A stretch of DNA of 59,454 nt from M55B112 sp040880545 (lineage in GTDB: Bacteria > Bacteroidota > Bacteroidia > Bacteroidales > GCA-2748055). The position numbers and the translations under genes are program-made. This document shows, piece after piece, positions 18,002 through 26,207 of this stretch (positions are counted from its first letter, which is position 1; each line of letters starts with the position of its first letter). The notes under the pieces are model-generated. The model had not been told where the DNA came from and did no database searches. It saw only the letters and a list, made by a program, of their open reading frames with translations. The stretch is from positions 1-59,454 of the forward strand of contig JBBDIE010000195.1 of assembly GCA_040880545.1 (NCBI GenBank), read 5' to 3'.

Positions 18002-18928
18002 TTATTTGCGGTATTTGTCTCCCATATCCTCAAAAAGTGCCAGGTAATTCAGGTACCTCGATTCACTGATCTTTCCGGAAGCAACCGCTGCAATTACCGC
18101 ACATGCCGGTTCATTGACATGTATACAGTTATTAAATCTGCAATCCTTACTGTATCTGAAAATTTCCGGGAAAAAATGGAACAACTCATCCTTACTGATA
18201 TCAACCATGCCAAACCCTTTTATGCCGGGTGTGTCGACTATTTTCGCTCCACTTTTTAAAAAAAACATCTCTGCGTAAGTGGTGGTATGCTGGCCCGTTT
18301 TATGGTAGCCGGAAATTTCACCAATGCGCAAATCCAGTTCAGGATCCAGGTAATTCATCAACGTGGACTTACCCACTCCCGAATTACCCGCGATAACGGT
18401 TACCCTTGATCCAAGTAGCTCTTCAATTTTATCAATATTAACGTTGGTCTTTAATGACACAGCCATTGTCTGATACCCAATCTCCCCATACAGATCCATA
18501 AATTTTTTCAACTCCAGCTTTTCTGCCTCCGGGTAGATATCAATTTTGTTAAAAACCAGGACCACAGGGATCCTGAATGCCTCTGCCGAAACAAGAAAAC
18601 GGTCTATAAATCCAAGGTGTGTTGTTGGCCGGATTAGACTTATCATCAGGATAGCCTGGTCGATATTGGCTGCAATAAGCTGATATTCCCTGGAAAGATT
18701 TGAGGACCGGCGGATAATATAATTTTTCCTTTCCCCAATTTTCGTGATTACGCCCGATTCATCATCGTTGAGGATAAAGGTGACATTGTCTCCAACTGCA
18801 ACCGGGTTGGTAGCCCTGATACCTTTCATCCGATATGACCCTCTGATCTTGCAGGGAATTATCTGTCCACTATCATCTTTCACATAGTACCAGCTTCCTG
18901 TAGATTTTATGACAAGTCCTTTACTCAA
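18002..18928 (-). CDS. rsgA: Ribosome small-subunit-dependent GTPase A
   Basis: Circularly permuted GTPase that assists late 30S assembly. The 308 residues contain an N-terminal OB fold (GLVIKSTGSWYYV), then the permuted G motifs: FNKID (G4), GNSGVGKST (G1), DTPG (G3), and a C-terminal zinc knuckle (CRFNNCIHVNEPAC). The TTG at 18928 is the best start: it aligns with the family N-terminus, no ATG is nearby, and a -7 box lies 14 bp upstream. The hybrid kinase gene begins 70 bp downstream. Confidence 0.95.
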   Translation of the reverse strand: MSKGLVIKSTGSWYYVKDDSGQIIPCKIRGSYRMKGIRATNPVAVGDNVTFILNDDESGVITKIGERKNYIIRRSSNLSREYQLIAANIDQAILMISLIRPTTHLGFIDRFLVSAEAFRIPVVLVFNKIDIYPEAEKLELKKFMDLYGEIGYQTMAVSLKTNVNIDKIEELLGSRVTVIAGNSGVGKSTLMNYLDPELDLRIGEISGYHKTGQHTTTYAEMFFLKSGAKIVDTPGIKGFGMVDISKDELFHFFPEIFRYSKDCRFNNCIHVNEPACAVIAAVASGKISESRYLNYLALFEDMGDKYRK

Positions 18929-18942
18929 TATCAGGTTTTGGG

Positions 18943-18950
18943 CAAATTTA
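18943..18950 (-). promoter_or_regulatory. -7 promoter element of rsgA
   Basis: TAAATTTG on the minus strand fits TAnnTTTG and ends 14 bp before the TTG start of rsgA, which supports that unusual start codon. No matching -33 TTG was found. Confidence 0.45.
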
Positions 18951-19062
18951 GTTAAAGAAGTTGATAGACAGCAGGGAAGAAAGGAGAAATCTTCCCGTCA
19001 GGTGTCTGCTGCATTGTAAAAAGTGGAGGAATACATTGAAGCCGGGCAGTCAGTCCTTTGTT

Positions 19063-20133
19063 TTAATGATTCTCCTCCCGGTTGATGGGAGCAACAACAT
19101 TCAGAAACCTTGATCTGAACTGAATTCCGGATATGGCACCCTCTTCATCCCGGCTTGCCAGTAATTCGGCATCGGTACCCCTTATTTTGTTCAGCTCTTT
19201 CAGCCCGTTACTTGCCAGGCTCCAGAGAAATACCTCTTCATCTTCCATCATCACTGAAGCCCGTTGGAACTGGTATCGGGCCAGATCTATGAGTGACAGG
19301 GAACTGTTATTGACGGTTGGGGGGGTGACAGCCACAGGCCTTAGCTGATCATTGCCCGCAGGTATGTTCGATAAGGTGAGTTGGGAACGGTCCAGACCTG
19401 CAATTCTCACAGTCTTTTCTCCGGCAGGTTGTACCTCTTCTTTCCCTGATTCCGGATCAATATGCTCTTCCTGGTCATCCTTTTTATAAGTTGATACAGG
19501 TACCGGGGACCTATGGTTCCTGATTACTTTTAATGTGCCAGGTTGTGGAGAATGATTGACTGATTCCTCTTTTATATCTTTTTCTTCTCTCTCTTTCGTC
19601 TCAATCACAGATGCCACCTCAACCGGTTCAGGCTGGACCGCGGGACTGAATATTACGAACAGGATAACCGCAGCGGCGGCTGCCATAGGCAAAAGATATC
19701 TCCAGTCGAATACCATCGGTACCCGGCGTTTCAGTCGTTCTTTACCGGGGAATACCATCTGCTCCTTCTGGAGAAAGACCGCTTTGTACTTGTTTAATTC
19801 TACCACCGAAGCCGGATTTTCTTCAAGATATTTTTCAAAAACTGCCCGCTCTGGTTCTTTAAGATCATTTTCCAGGTATGCAACGCACCAGCTACCAATG
19901 TTTGCCGTCGAAACAGGATCAGATATACCGGGGAACAACATTTTGAGTGTCTCTTTTCCCGGAAATGTGATTTGCTCATCAGGAACAGGCTCCAGCCTGA
20001 ACGACCGAAGTTCTTCCTCCAGATCCGGATTGAATTTCAGAAACCGGTGCAGCATCTCCTCCTCCCGGGAGGATAAATTCCCCTCGGCATAATCCAGAAA
20101 AAATGCTTCGTAATTGTCTCTGTTAATATTCAT
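19063..20133 (-). CDS. Putative anti-sigma factor with duplicated N-terminal module
   Basis: A 356-residue protein encoded 10 bp after an ECF sigma gene and so probably its membrane-bound inhibitor. The cytoplasmic N-terminus contains two similar modules (about residues 9-70 and 82-140). Each has an acidic start (DYAEGNLSSREEEML; YLENDLKEPERAVFE) and ends with a matching FPGKE(T/R)LK motif. One membrane helix follows (YLLPMAAAAAVILFVIF), then a Pro/Glu-rich periplasmic tail. There is no zinc-binding HxxxCxxC motif. The assignment rests on operon position and topology. Confidence 0.7.
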   Translation of the reverse strand: MNINRDNYEAFFLDYAEGNLSSREEEMLHRFLKFNPDLEEELRSFRLEPVPDEQITFPGKETLKMLFPGISDPVSTANIGSWCVAYLENDLKEPERAVFEKYLEENPASVVELNKYKAVFLQKEQMVFPGKERLKRRVPMVFDWRYLLPMAAAAAVILFVIFSPAVQPEPVEVASVIETKEREEKDIKEESVNHSPQPGTLKVIRNHRSPVPVSTYKKDDQEEHIDPESGKEEVQPAGEKTVRIAGLDRSQLTLSNIPAGNDQLRPVAVTPPTVNNSSLSLIDLARYQFQRASVMMEDEEVFLWSLASNGLKELNKIRGTDAELLASRDEEGAISGIQFRSRFLNVVAPINREENH

Positions 20134-20143
20134 CTCAAGATCT

Positions 20144-20629
20144 TTAAATAATATTCTCCATTTTCACCAAAAACTTTTTCAAACTGAGTCTGCCCCTGTA
20201 TATATAAACCTTTACTTGCGATTCTGTCAGCCCTGTAACCTCCCCGATCTCCTCGTAAGAATACCCTTCATAATCTCTCAGCATGATTACCGACCGCTGA
20301 ATTTCAGGTAGTCTTTCCAGGGCATCCTGTAAAACATCCCCAAGATCGCTGTACTGCTCTAAATGGCTGTGTCCGTTCTCTTCAGAATATTCCAGGGATG
20401 TGCTTCTCTTATCTTTCTTTAGTATGTCGAGCATGGTATGATATCCCGTGGTAAAGAGATACGATTTCGCCTTATCTCCGTTAACATTATTCAGCTTCAT
20501 CCATAGCTTTTCAAAAGAATCCTGCACCACGTCCTGCGCCATCTCTTCATTCCTGCAGCTTTTCAGGATGAATCTGTACAGGTTGTCGGCATACTGATCT
20601 ACCGCTTTATTGTATTCTTCTATTGTCAT
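20144..20629 (-). CDS. ECF RNA polymerase sigma factor
   Basis: A 161-residue ECF (group 4) sigma factor. Region 2 includes EMAQDVVQDSFEKLW, and region 4 includes LPEIQRSVIMLRDYEGYSYEEIGEVTGLTES, given here as LPEIQRSVIML and YEEIGEVTGLTESQV. It is immediately followed by the probable anti-sigma gene. Its promoter lies in the 276 bp shared with the divergent TetR gene; the nearest -7-like sequence has one extra base between TA and TTTG. Targets are unknown. Confidence 0.93.
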   Translation of the reverse strand: MTIEEYNKAVDQYADNLYRFILKSCRNEEMAQDVVQDSFEKLWMKLNNVNGDKAKSYLFTTGYHTMLDILKKDKRSTSLEYSEENGHSHLEQYSDLGDVLQDALERLPEIQRSVIMLRDYEGYSYEEIGEVTGLTESQVKVYIYRGRLSLKKFLVKMENII

Positions 20630-20853
20630 TTAATTCAGGGTTCCGGTAATATGACGATGTAAGTTAGCAAATGTTACAATACGGATCTATTCTTTTTTCC
20701 ATTTTATTTTGATGGATAATAATCTCTGTCGAAATTCCTTAACAGATTAATTATCTGCGTATTAGACATTTTATATGGTTGCTTTCCGTGTCCGGCTTCC
20801 TTCAGCAGGCTATTTTATCAGGAAAAAATCATGTAAGAATCAGGTGCAAAAAC

Positions 20854-20885
20854 TTGACAATGTAATGTTCAATTCGTTAACTTTG
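20854..20885 (+). promoter_or_regulatory. Promoter of the TetR-led transport operon
   Basis: TTG at 20854-20856 and TAACTTTG at 20878-20885 are separated by 21 bp, matching the Bacteroidota -33/-7 layout. The predicted start of transcription falls inside the operator just downstream. Confidence 0.7.
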
Positions 20886-20902
20886 ACTGAACGATCAGTC
20901 AA
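20883..20902. promoter_or_regulatory. TetR-family operator
   Basis: A perfect inverted repeat, TTGACTG-N6-CAGTCAA, overlaps the -7 box and the expected transcription start and ends 3 bp before the TetR ATG. Such a site implies tight autoregulation of the regulator and of the genes downstream if they are cotranscribed. Confidence 0.82.
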
Positions 20903-20905
20903 AAA

Positions 20906-21496
20906 ATGCCTAGGACAGAAAAACAATTAAATGCAATAAGAAAAGATCGCAGGGAACAGATTATGAATACGGCCCTAACGCTCTTTTCCAGGGAAGGCTA
21001 TGGCCATGTATCCATTTCCATGCTGGCCCGTCATGCCGGCATCTCCAAGGGGTTAATGTACAATTATTTTAAAAGTAAAGAGCAATTGTTGAAGGAAATC
21101 CTGGATTCAGGAATGAAGGAGATCGTACAATACTTTGACCCGAATAACGACGGTCGCCTTACTCCGCAGGAATTTGAGCATTTTGTCAGGAATACCTTTC
21201 GTCTAATGAGGGATAACCGTGAATTCTGGATAAAATTTTTCAGTTTAATCATTCAACCCAACGTGAAGATCTTGCTAAAGGATGGTGTCATGGCCGGTTT
21301 CATGCGACGTTATTTTAAAATATTCGAGGAATATTTCAAAGACCACGGATTCAGGGATCCCGAACTGGAGGTATTTCAACTCTCTGCACTCATTGAGGGC
21401 TTCGGAATCATAATGCTCTATTACGAGGATTTAACGGAAATTCCGGTTACACTGTTTAAAAAATTTGAAGAACGAATTATACAAACCTATACGTGA
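20906..21496 (+). CDS. TetR-family regulator carrying a canonical EF-hand loop
   Basis: A 196-residue regulator with an N-terminal TetR helix-turn-helix (residues about 15-62: MLARHAGISKGLMYNYFKSK). Right after it, residues 78-89 read DPNNDGRLTPQE. That fits the 12-residue EF-hand calcium loop at every key place: Asp1, Asn3, Asp5, Gly6, Leu8 and Glu12, with helices on both sides. The rest is a helical ligand/dimer domain. Its own operator lies directly upstream. The five genes after it share its orientation and appear to form an envelope transport system. DNA binding is well supported; calcium sensing is inferred from the motif alone. Confidence 0.85.
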   Translation: MPRTEKQLNAIRKDRREQIMNTALTLFSREGYGHVSISMLARHAGISKGLMYNYFKSKEQLLKEILDSGMKEIVQYFDPNNDGRLTPQEFEHFVRNTFRLMRDNREFWIKFFSLIIQPNVKILLKDGVMAGFMRRYFKIFEEYFKDHGFRDPELEVFQLSALIEGFGIIMLYYEDLTEIPVTLFKKFEERIIQTYT

Positions 21497-21550
21497 ATCA
21501 ATTATAAAAAACCCATTATTGAGCGTAGCTATTTCAGTTGTAAAAATCAA

Positions 21551-22318
21551 ATGGAGATGAAAATATATCATGTACCTATGATCATCCTACCGCTAGTATT
21601 CATGGCTGTAAATATTTCGGGCCAGGGATTAAACGCTGCGGAGATCATCCGGAAAGCGAATGACAAATTTAATGGTGAAAAGTCGGGAATCTCAGAGATG
21701 GCCATGACCATTGTAAGGCCTACCTGGGAAAGGACTGTCGAATTTAAAAGCTGGTCCAAGGGATCCGAAAATTCCCTTACCCTCATCACCGCCCCTGCCT
21801 CCGAGAAAAATCAGACTTTCCTGAAGCGGGGCCATGAAATGTGGACCTGGAACCCTGCCATCGGCCGATTGATCAAACTTCCGCCGTCCATGATGTCACA
21901 GGGATGGATGGGGTCCGATTATACGAATGATGATATTCTGAAGGAGTCATCGGTTTTGAATGATTATACCCATGGGTTCATCGGAGAGGAGGAGGTTGAC
22001 GGAAAAATGTGTTACAAGATCAATATGATTGCAAAAGATAATGCTGCGGTTATCTGGGGTCGCCAGGTAAGATGGATCGACAAGGATGACTTTCTTTTCC
22101 TGAAATCTGAACTTTATGACGAAGACGGCTACCTGGTGAGAACAGAAAAGGGCAGTGAGGTAAAAAGAATGGACGGAAGGCTGATCCCTACGAGAATTGA
22201 GCTTTACCCGGAGGAGGAAGAGGGTCACAAAACCATTCTCACGATCAAGTCGATACAATTTAATGTAGAAATTCCTGATAATTTTTTTTCACAGCAGAAT
22301 ATGAAGAGGGTACGGTAG
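21551..22318 (+). CDS. LolA-like outer-membrane lipoprotein-sorting protein
   Basis: Periplasmic carrier-type protein of 255 residues with an N-terminal signal peptide (cleavage likely after SGQ near residue 25). The body shows the LolA-like pattern: EIIRKANDKFNG, WTWNPAIGRLIKLPPSMMSQ, then MGSDYTNDD, and a final strand (IKSIQFNVEIPDNFFSQQNM). It resembles the 'lipoprotein-sorting' family (PF17131 type), whose members often accompany hydrophobe transporters, more than classical LolA. It follows the TetR gene by 54 bp and precedes two FtsX-type permeases, so it probably carries a lipid or lipoprotein across the periplasm. Confidence 0.8.
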   Translation: MEMKIYHVPMIILPLVFMAVNISGQGLNAAEIIRKANDKFNGEKSGISEMAMTIVRPTWERTVEFKSWSKGSENSLTLITAPASEKNQTFLKRGHEMWTWNPAIGRLIKLPPSMMSQGWMGSDYTNDDILKESSVLNDYTHGFIGEEEVDGKMCYKINMIAKDNAAVIWGRQVRWIDKDDFLFLKSELYDEDGYLVRTEKGSEVKRMDGRLIPTRIELYPEEEEGHKTILTIKSIQFNVEIPDNFFSQQNMKRVR

Positions 22319-22628
22319 GTGAAGAAAAACGGGAGCACGCAAAATATCTGCAACAACGCAGAACCGTGTGCAACGAGCTCACGAATACCGCTGAAAATAA
22401 ACTATTCATGAGTATATCGGACATAATGAACAGACTTTTTAGTCTGTCAATAATGTGGAGTGGCTGGATCATAATGTTCGTTTGCAAGGGTTATTCCCTG
22501 CGGTCATGAGCTCAAAACTTTCAGTTTTTCGGTTGTGAAGTCGGGAAATGCGCAGTTTACTTGCGTAAATGGGCAAACGAACATTATGGACAGACACTAT
22601 TTAGTACTCGAAGTCTAATAATCAGATC
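22319..22628. other. Intergenic gap inside the transport cluster, containing an inverted-repeat element
   Basis: About 310 bp separates the LolA-like gene from the first permease, unlike the 10-25 bp gaps between the later genes. No coding frame is evident. It holds a 16-bp inverted repeat described separately, and a small hairpin AGACTTTTTAGTCT near 22434-22447. Whether the permease genes are read from the TetR promoter or from one of their own is not clear. Confidence 0.5.
22470..22588. repeat. MITE-like element with perfect 16-bp terminal inverted repeats
   Basis: CATAATGTTCGTTTGC at 22470-22485 is repeated exactly, inverted, at 22573-22588, bounding 119 bp that encodes nothing visible. 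No obvious target-site duplication flanks it. It may be a small non-autonomous element or a large dyad for regulation. Confidence 0.5.
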
Positions 22629-24044
22629 ATGAAAAATTACAAACTGGCCTGGAGAAATTTGTGGAGGAACCGGCGGCGTACAATGATCACCGCATCTTCT
22701 GTCCTCTTTGCTGTTTTCTTTGCATTGATCTTCCGGTCACTACAACTGGGTTCTTATGATCACATGTTCACGAATACCATCCAATCGTACAGCGGTTATT
22801 TGCAGATACAGCAAGCAGATTGGTGGGAAGATAAAACAGTTGATAACAGTTTTGAATTTAACGAAACACTAAAAACCCGGATTCTTCAGGACGAAAATGT
22901 AGTTACCACCATTCCACGATTTGAATCATTTGCACTTGCCTCCAACGGCCCCAATACAAAGGGGGTCATGGTCATGGGAATAGATCCTGAAAAGGAAGAT
23001 CTTTTGTCGGGAATCCGGGATAAGAAGGTAAAATACAGGTTAACCCCGGAAGCCGTACAGGCCGTGAAAGGTGATGAATCACTGCCCCAAAAAACCAGGA
23101 ATCTGATTGAGCTGTTTGAGGGCACCTCGTTTACTTATGATGGCAGACTGCTATCCGATCTAGGACTGCATCCATCAAAAGATATCGGGCACCTCCCCGC
23201 ACTGGCCGAGCACACCGCGTTTGATAATGGTGATATTATTCCGGGAGAACCTGGTGTATGGCTCGGTGACAATTTGTCCGCTTACCTGGATTTGTCGATC
23301 GGCGATACACTGGTGCTGATCAGTCAGGGGTACCACGGCACAACGGCCGCAGGAATGTATGAGATCAAGGGAATCATCCGGCAGCCGATTCCTGATATAG
23401 ACAATAAAATCGTATACCTGCCCTACGACATTGCGTGTCAACTATTCAATGCCCCGGAGAGATTAACCTCGATTGTGCTTCATTTACAGGACAACAGTGA
23501 TCAGGCAATTAAAGAAACTGCCGCAAGATTGCAGTCGCTATTGCCGGAAAACGTACGAACAACAGACTGGCATGTGATGAACGAAGTGATCATTTCCCAG
23601 ATGGATGCAGATAATAAAAGCGGAATGATCATGATCGGAATTCTTTATCTGGTCATTGCATTCGGCGTTTTCGGGACGGTTTTGATGATGACCGCCGAAC
23701 GGAGAAGAGAGTTTGGGATGCTTGTGGCCATCGGCATGAAGAGGGCCAAACTTGCCTCCATTCTATCCTATGAAATGTTCTTTATCGGGTTGCTGGGGAT
23801 GGTCCTCGGGGCAATCACCGGCCTTGTTGCCATTACCTATGGTGTGTATCACCCGATAGTTTTCAGAGGAGAAATGGCGGCGATGTTCGAAGATTACGGA
23901 ATGGAACCTATCATGAAGTTTAATCCAGCCGACACCTATTTTCTCTGGCAATCGGCCATCGTGGCCCTGATGGTAATTATCGCACTGATCTATCCTGTAA
24001 TTAAGGTTGCCAATTTAAATGTTGTAAACGCTCTGAGAGCATAA
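22629..24044 (+). CDS. ABC transporter permease, FtsX/LolCE type (first of two)
   Basis: Inner-membrane permease of 471 residues with the MacB/LolE layout: an N-terminal membrane helix after AWRNLWRNRRRTMI, a periplasmic domain of about 280 residues, then three helices in the C-terminal FtsX domain (GILYLVIAFGVFGTVLMMTAER, split here as GILYLVIAFGVFG and FGMLVAIGMKR). Its sequence differs enough from the next permease for the two to form a LolC/LolE-like heterodimer. It lies 11 bp upstream of the second permease. Confidence 0.88.
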   Translation: MKNYKLAWRNLWRNRRRTMITASSVLFAVFFALIFRSLQLGSYDHMFTNTIQSYSGYLQIQQADWWEDKTVDNSFEFNETLKTRILQDENVVTTIPRFESFALASNGPNTKGVMVMGIDPEKEDLLSGIRDKKVKYRLTPEAVQAVKGDESLPQKTRNLIELFEGTSFTYDGRLLSDLGLHPSKDIGHLPALAEHTAFDNGDIIPGEPGVWLGDNLSAYLDLSIGDTLVLISQGYHGTTAAGMYEIKGIIRQPIPDIDNKIVYLPYDIACQLFNAPERLTSIVLHLQDNSDQAIKETAARLQSLLPENVRTTDWHVMNEVIISQMDADNKSGMIMIGILYLVIAFGVFGTVLMMTAERRREFGMLVAIGMKRAKLASILSYEMFFIGLLGMVLGAITGLVAITYGVYHPIVFRGEMAAMFEDYGMEPIMKFNPADTYFLWQSAIVALMVIIALIYPVIKVANLNVVNALRA

Positions 24045-24055
24045 AGTAAGAAACC

Positions 24056-25480
24056 ATGATCATACGTACAGCATGGAAAAATGTTTGGAGGAACAAAATC
24101 CGGAGCCTGGTGGTAATTTCCTCTGTGACCATAGGCATATTTGCGGGAGTATTTGCAGTGGCGGTGACGAATGGCGCTATTGAACAGCGTATTTATGCTG
24201 CCCTGAATTATGAGCTTCCACATATCCAGATCAACCAACAAGGATTCAGGGATAATTACGAACTGAGAAGTACATTGGAGGACACAGATAAGATAAATAA
24301 TAAAATACTGGCCATTCCGGGAGTTGAAGCAGTTGCCAACAGGGTCATTCTGAATGCGATGGTAAGTACCGCCACGAAAAGCACAGGGGTGATGGTGGTG
24401 GGCATTGATCCCCCGAAAGAAAAGAGGATTTTCGACCTCCATAAAAAGATCATTCCCGGAACGGGAAGTTATTTTGAGGGAGACAGGAATAACGTTGTCT
24501 TTATCGGAGAGGACCTGGCAAAAGAGCTGAACATTATCCGGTACAGGATCGAATCGGGCATCATTGACAGTCTGCGAAATAAAATTGTTCCCGAAGAGGT
24601 ACTGCAAAAGCTGGATCCATATGTTGGCACCCGGTTTAAAAATCAGAAGCACTTTATCCAAACTATGCAGAGCGCCCTGACTGAGAAAGAATCCTTAAAA
24701 TATGGCCGGATGATCAAAGAAGAGGCCTGGTCATTCAGGGAGCGATCAAGGCTCACAATGACCTTCCTTGATAAGGACAATGTACAAACCGGTGGCATGT
24801 TTCGTATTGCCGGGATCTATGATATCAGGAACAATATGTTTGAAATGGGCCGGGTATTTGTGTTGAATTCGGACCTGCAGCGCCTTACGGGCCTCCACCC
24901 AACGGATTATCACCAAACTGTAGTAAGGTTAAAGGATCTGGATGATACAGGGGAGATCTCGGATAAGGTGAGAAAAGCGTTCCCCGGACTGGAAGTGCTT
25001 AACTGGAAACAGCTGCAACCTGACCTGGCCATTATTACCGATATGGTGGAGCTTTTTTACCTGGTTTTTATGGCCATAATCCTGGCCGCACTTGCATTCG
25101 GTATCGTCAACACCATGCTGATGGTTGTACTTGAGCGGACCAGGGAACTGGGTATGCTTACTGCCATTGGCATGAATAAAAAGCGGGTATTCAGGATGAT
25201 CATGGTCGAATCGGTATTCCTGTCAATTGTGGGTGGAATTTCTGGAATGTTTGTCAGTTGGATCATAATTACACTTACAGCTAAGAACGGCATAAACTTC
25301 TCGCAATACGAAGCGGGTTTTGAAGCGATGGGATTTTCATCCCACATCTATCCCAACATCAACGTCCTGTTTTTTCTAGGCGTTACTGTATTAATAATAA
25401 TAACGGGCGTACTATCGTCCATCTACCCTGCATTAAAAGCCCTGCGGCTTGATCCGGCAGAAGCTTTAAGAACTGAATAA
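24056..25480 (+). CDS. ABC transporter permease, FtsX/LolCE type (second of two)
   Basis: A 474-residue permease with the same topology as its neighbour: an N-terminal AWKNVWRNKIRSLVV signature and helix, a large periplasmic domain, and a C-terminal FtsX domain with three helices (AFGIVNTMLMVVLERTREL). The C-terminus ends IYPALKALRLDPAEALRTE, the usual MacB/LolC ending. The coding frame is 22 bp upstream of the ATPase gene. It probably pairs with the preceding permease. Confidence 0.9.
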   Translation: MIIRTAWKNVWRNKIRSLVVISSVTIGIFAGVFAVAVTNGAIEQRIYAALNYELPHIQINQQGFRDNYELRSTLEDTDKINNKILAIPGVEAVANRVILNAMVSTATKSTGVMVVGIDPPKEKRIFDLHKKIIPGTGSYFEGDRNNVVFIGEDLAKELNIIRYRIESGIIDSLRNKIVPEEVLQKLDPYVGTRFKNQKHFIQTMQSALTEKESLKYGRMIKEEAWSFRERSRLTMTFLDKDNVQTGGMFRIAGIYDIRNNMFEMGRVFVLNSDLQRLTGLHPTDYHQTVVRLKDLDDTGEISDKVRKAFPGLEVLNWKQLQPDLAIITDMVELFYLVFMAIILAALAFGIVNTMLMVVLERTRELGMLTAIGMNKKRVFRMIMVESVFLSIVGGISGMFVSWIIITLTAKNGINFSQYEAGFEAMGFSSHIYPNINVLFFLGVTVLIIITGVLSSIYPALKALRLDPAEALRTE

Positions 25481-25502
25481 TAACCACTTTAAAAAATATA
25501 CC

Positions 25503-26198
25503 ATGAAAGTGCTGGAATTAAAAAATGTGCATAAGATCTACAATAGTTCAGACATTAAGGTCCATGCGGTAAATGGAATCACACTGTCCTTTGAGGAAGG
25601 GGAATTCGCCGCCATTGTAGGACCATCCGGATCCGGAAAAACAACGTTGCTGAATATGATCGGTGGACTGGATAATCCAACCAATGGAGATATCCTGGTA
25701 GATCACACCGACCTGTCTTCACTGAAATCTTCCCAACTTATCAATTTCAGGATGAATTATATTGGCTTTGTTTTTCAGTCGTACAACCTCATACCGGTAC
25801 TTACAGCTTCGGAGAACGTGGAGTTTATTATGAATCTGCAAAAAAGGCCGAAGCAGGAACGGAAGGAAAGAACTGAGGAATTACTGAAAGCTGTAGGGCT
25901 TTCGGATCGAATGCATAGCCGTCCCTCCAAATTATCCGGCGGTCAGCAGCAGCGGGTAGCCGTAGCCCGGGCACTGGCCTCCAAACCAAAGTTTATTCTT
26001 GCAGATGAACCGACTGCAAACCTGGATTCTCAGTCGACCGAAACTTTACTGGAGATCATGGAAGAGCTGAACAGGGAGGAGAAAATTACCTTTATATTTT
26101 CGACCCATGACGCCCGTGTGGTAAAAAAAGCCAGAAGAATTATTACCATTGAAGACGGGAAAGTCATCAGCGATGAACAGAGGAAAGCCGGTAAATAA
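25503..26198 (+). CDS. ABC transporter ATP-binding protein, LolD/MacB type
   Basis: A 231-residue ATPase with a Walker A motif GPSGSGKT (40-47), Q-loop FVFQSYNL, signature LSGGQQQR (144-151), Walker B ILADEP (165-170) and a switch His (STHD). It belongs to the LolD/MacB/FtsE group that powers extraction of molecules from the outer leaflet rather than transmembrane export. It lies between the permeases and the outer-membrane barrel gene (9 bp downstream). Confidence 0.93.
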   Translation: MKVLELKNVHKIYNSSDIKVHAVNGITLSFEEGEFAAIVGPSGSGKTTLLNMIGGLDNPTNGDILVDHTDLSSLKSSQLINFRMNYIGFVFQSYNLIPVLTASENVEFIMNLQKRPKQERKERTEELLKAVGLSDRMHSRPSKLSGGQQQRVAVARALASKPKFILADEPTANLDSQSTETLLEIMEELNREEKITFIFSTHDARVVKKARRIITIEDGKVISDEQRKAGK

Positions 26199-26207
26199 CC
26201 ATTACTC

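Noticed and set aside
23990..24661. Minus-strand frame of 223 codons opposite the second permease gene
   Set aside because: It lies wholly antisense to clear permease coding sequence with FtsX motifs, and its translation shows no family features.
22629..26198. The ABC genes as a macrolide exporter (MacB)
   Set aside because: MacB fuses ATPase and permease and works with a MacA adaptor and TolC; here they are separate, with two permeases and a LolA-like protein and no adaptor.
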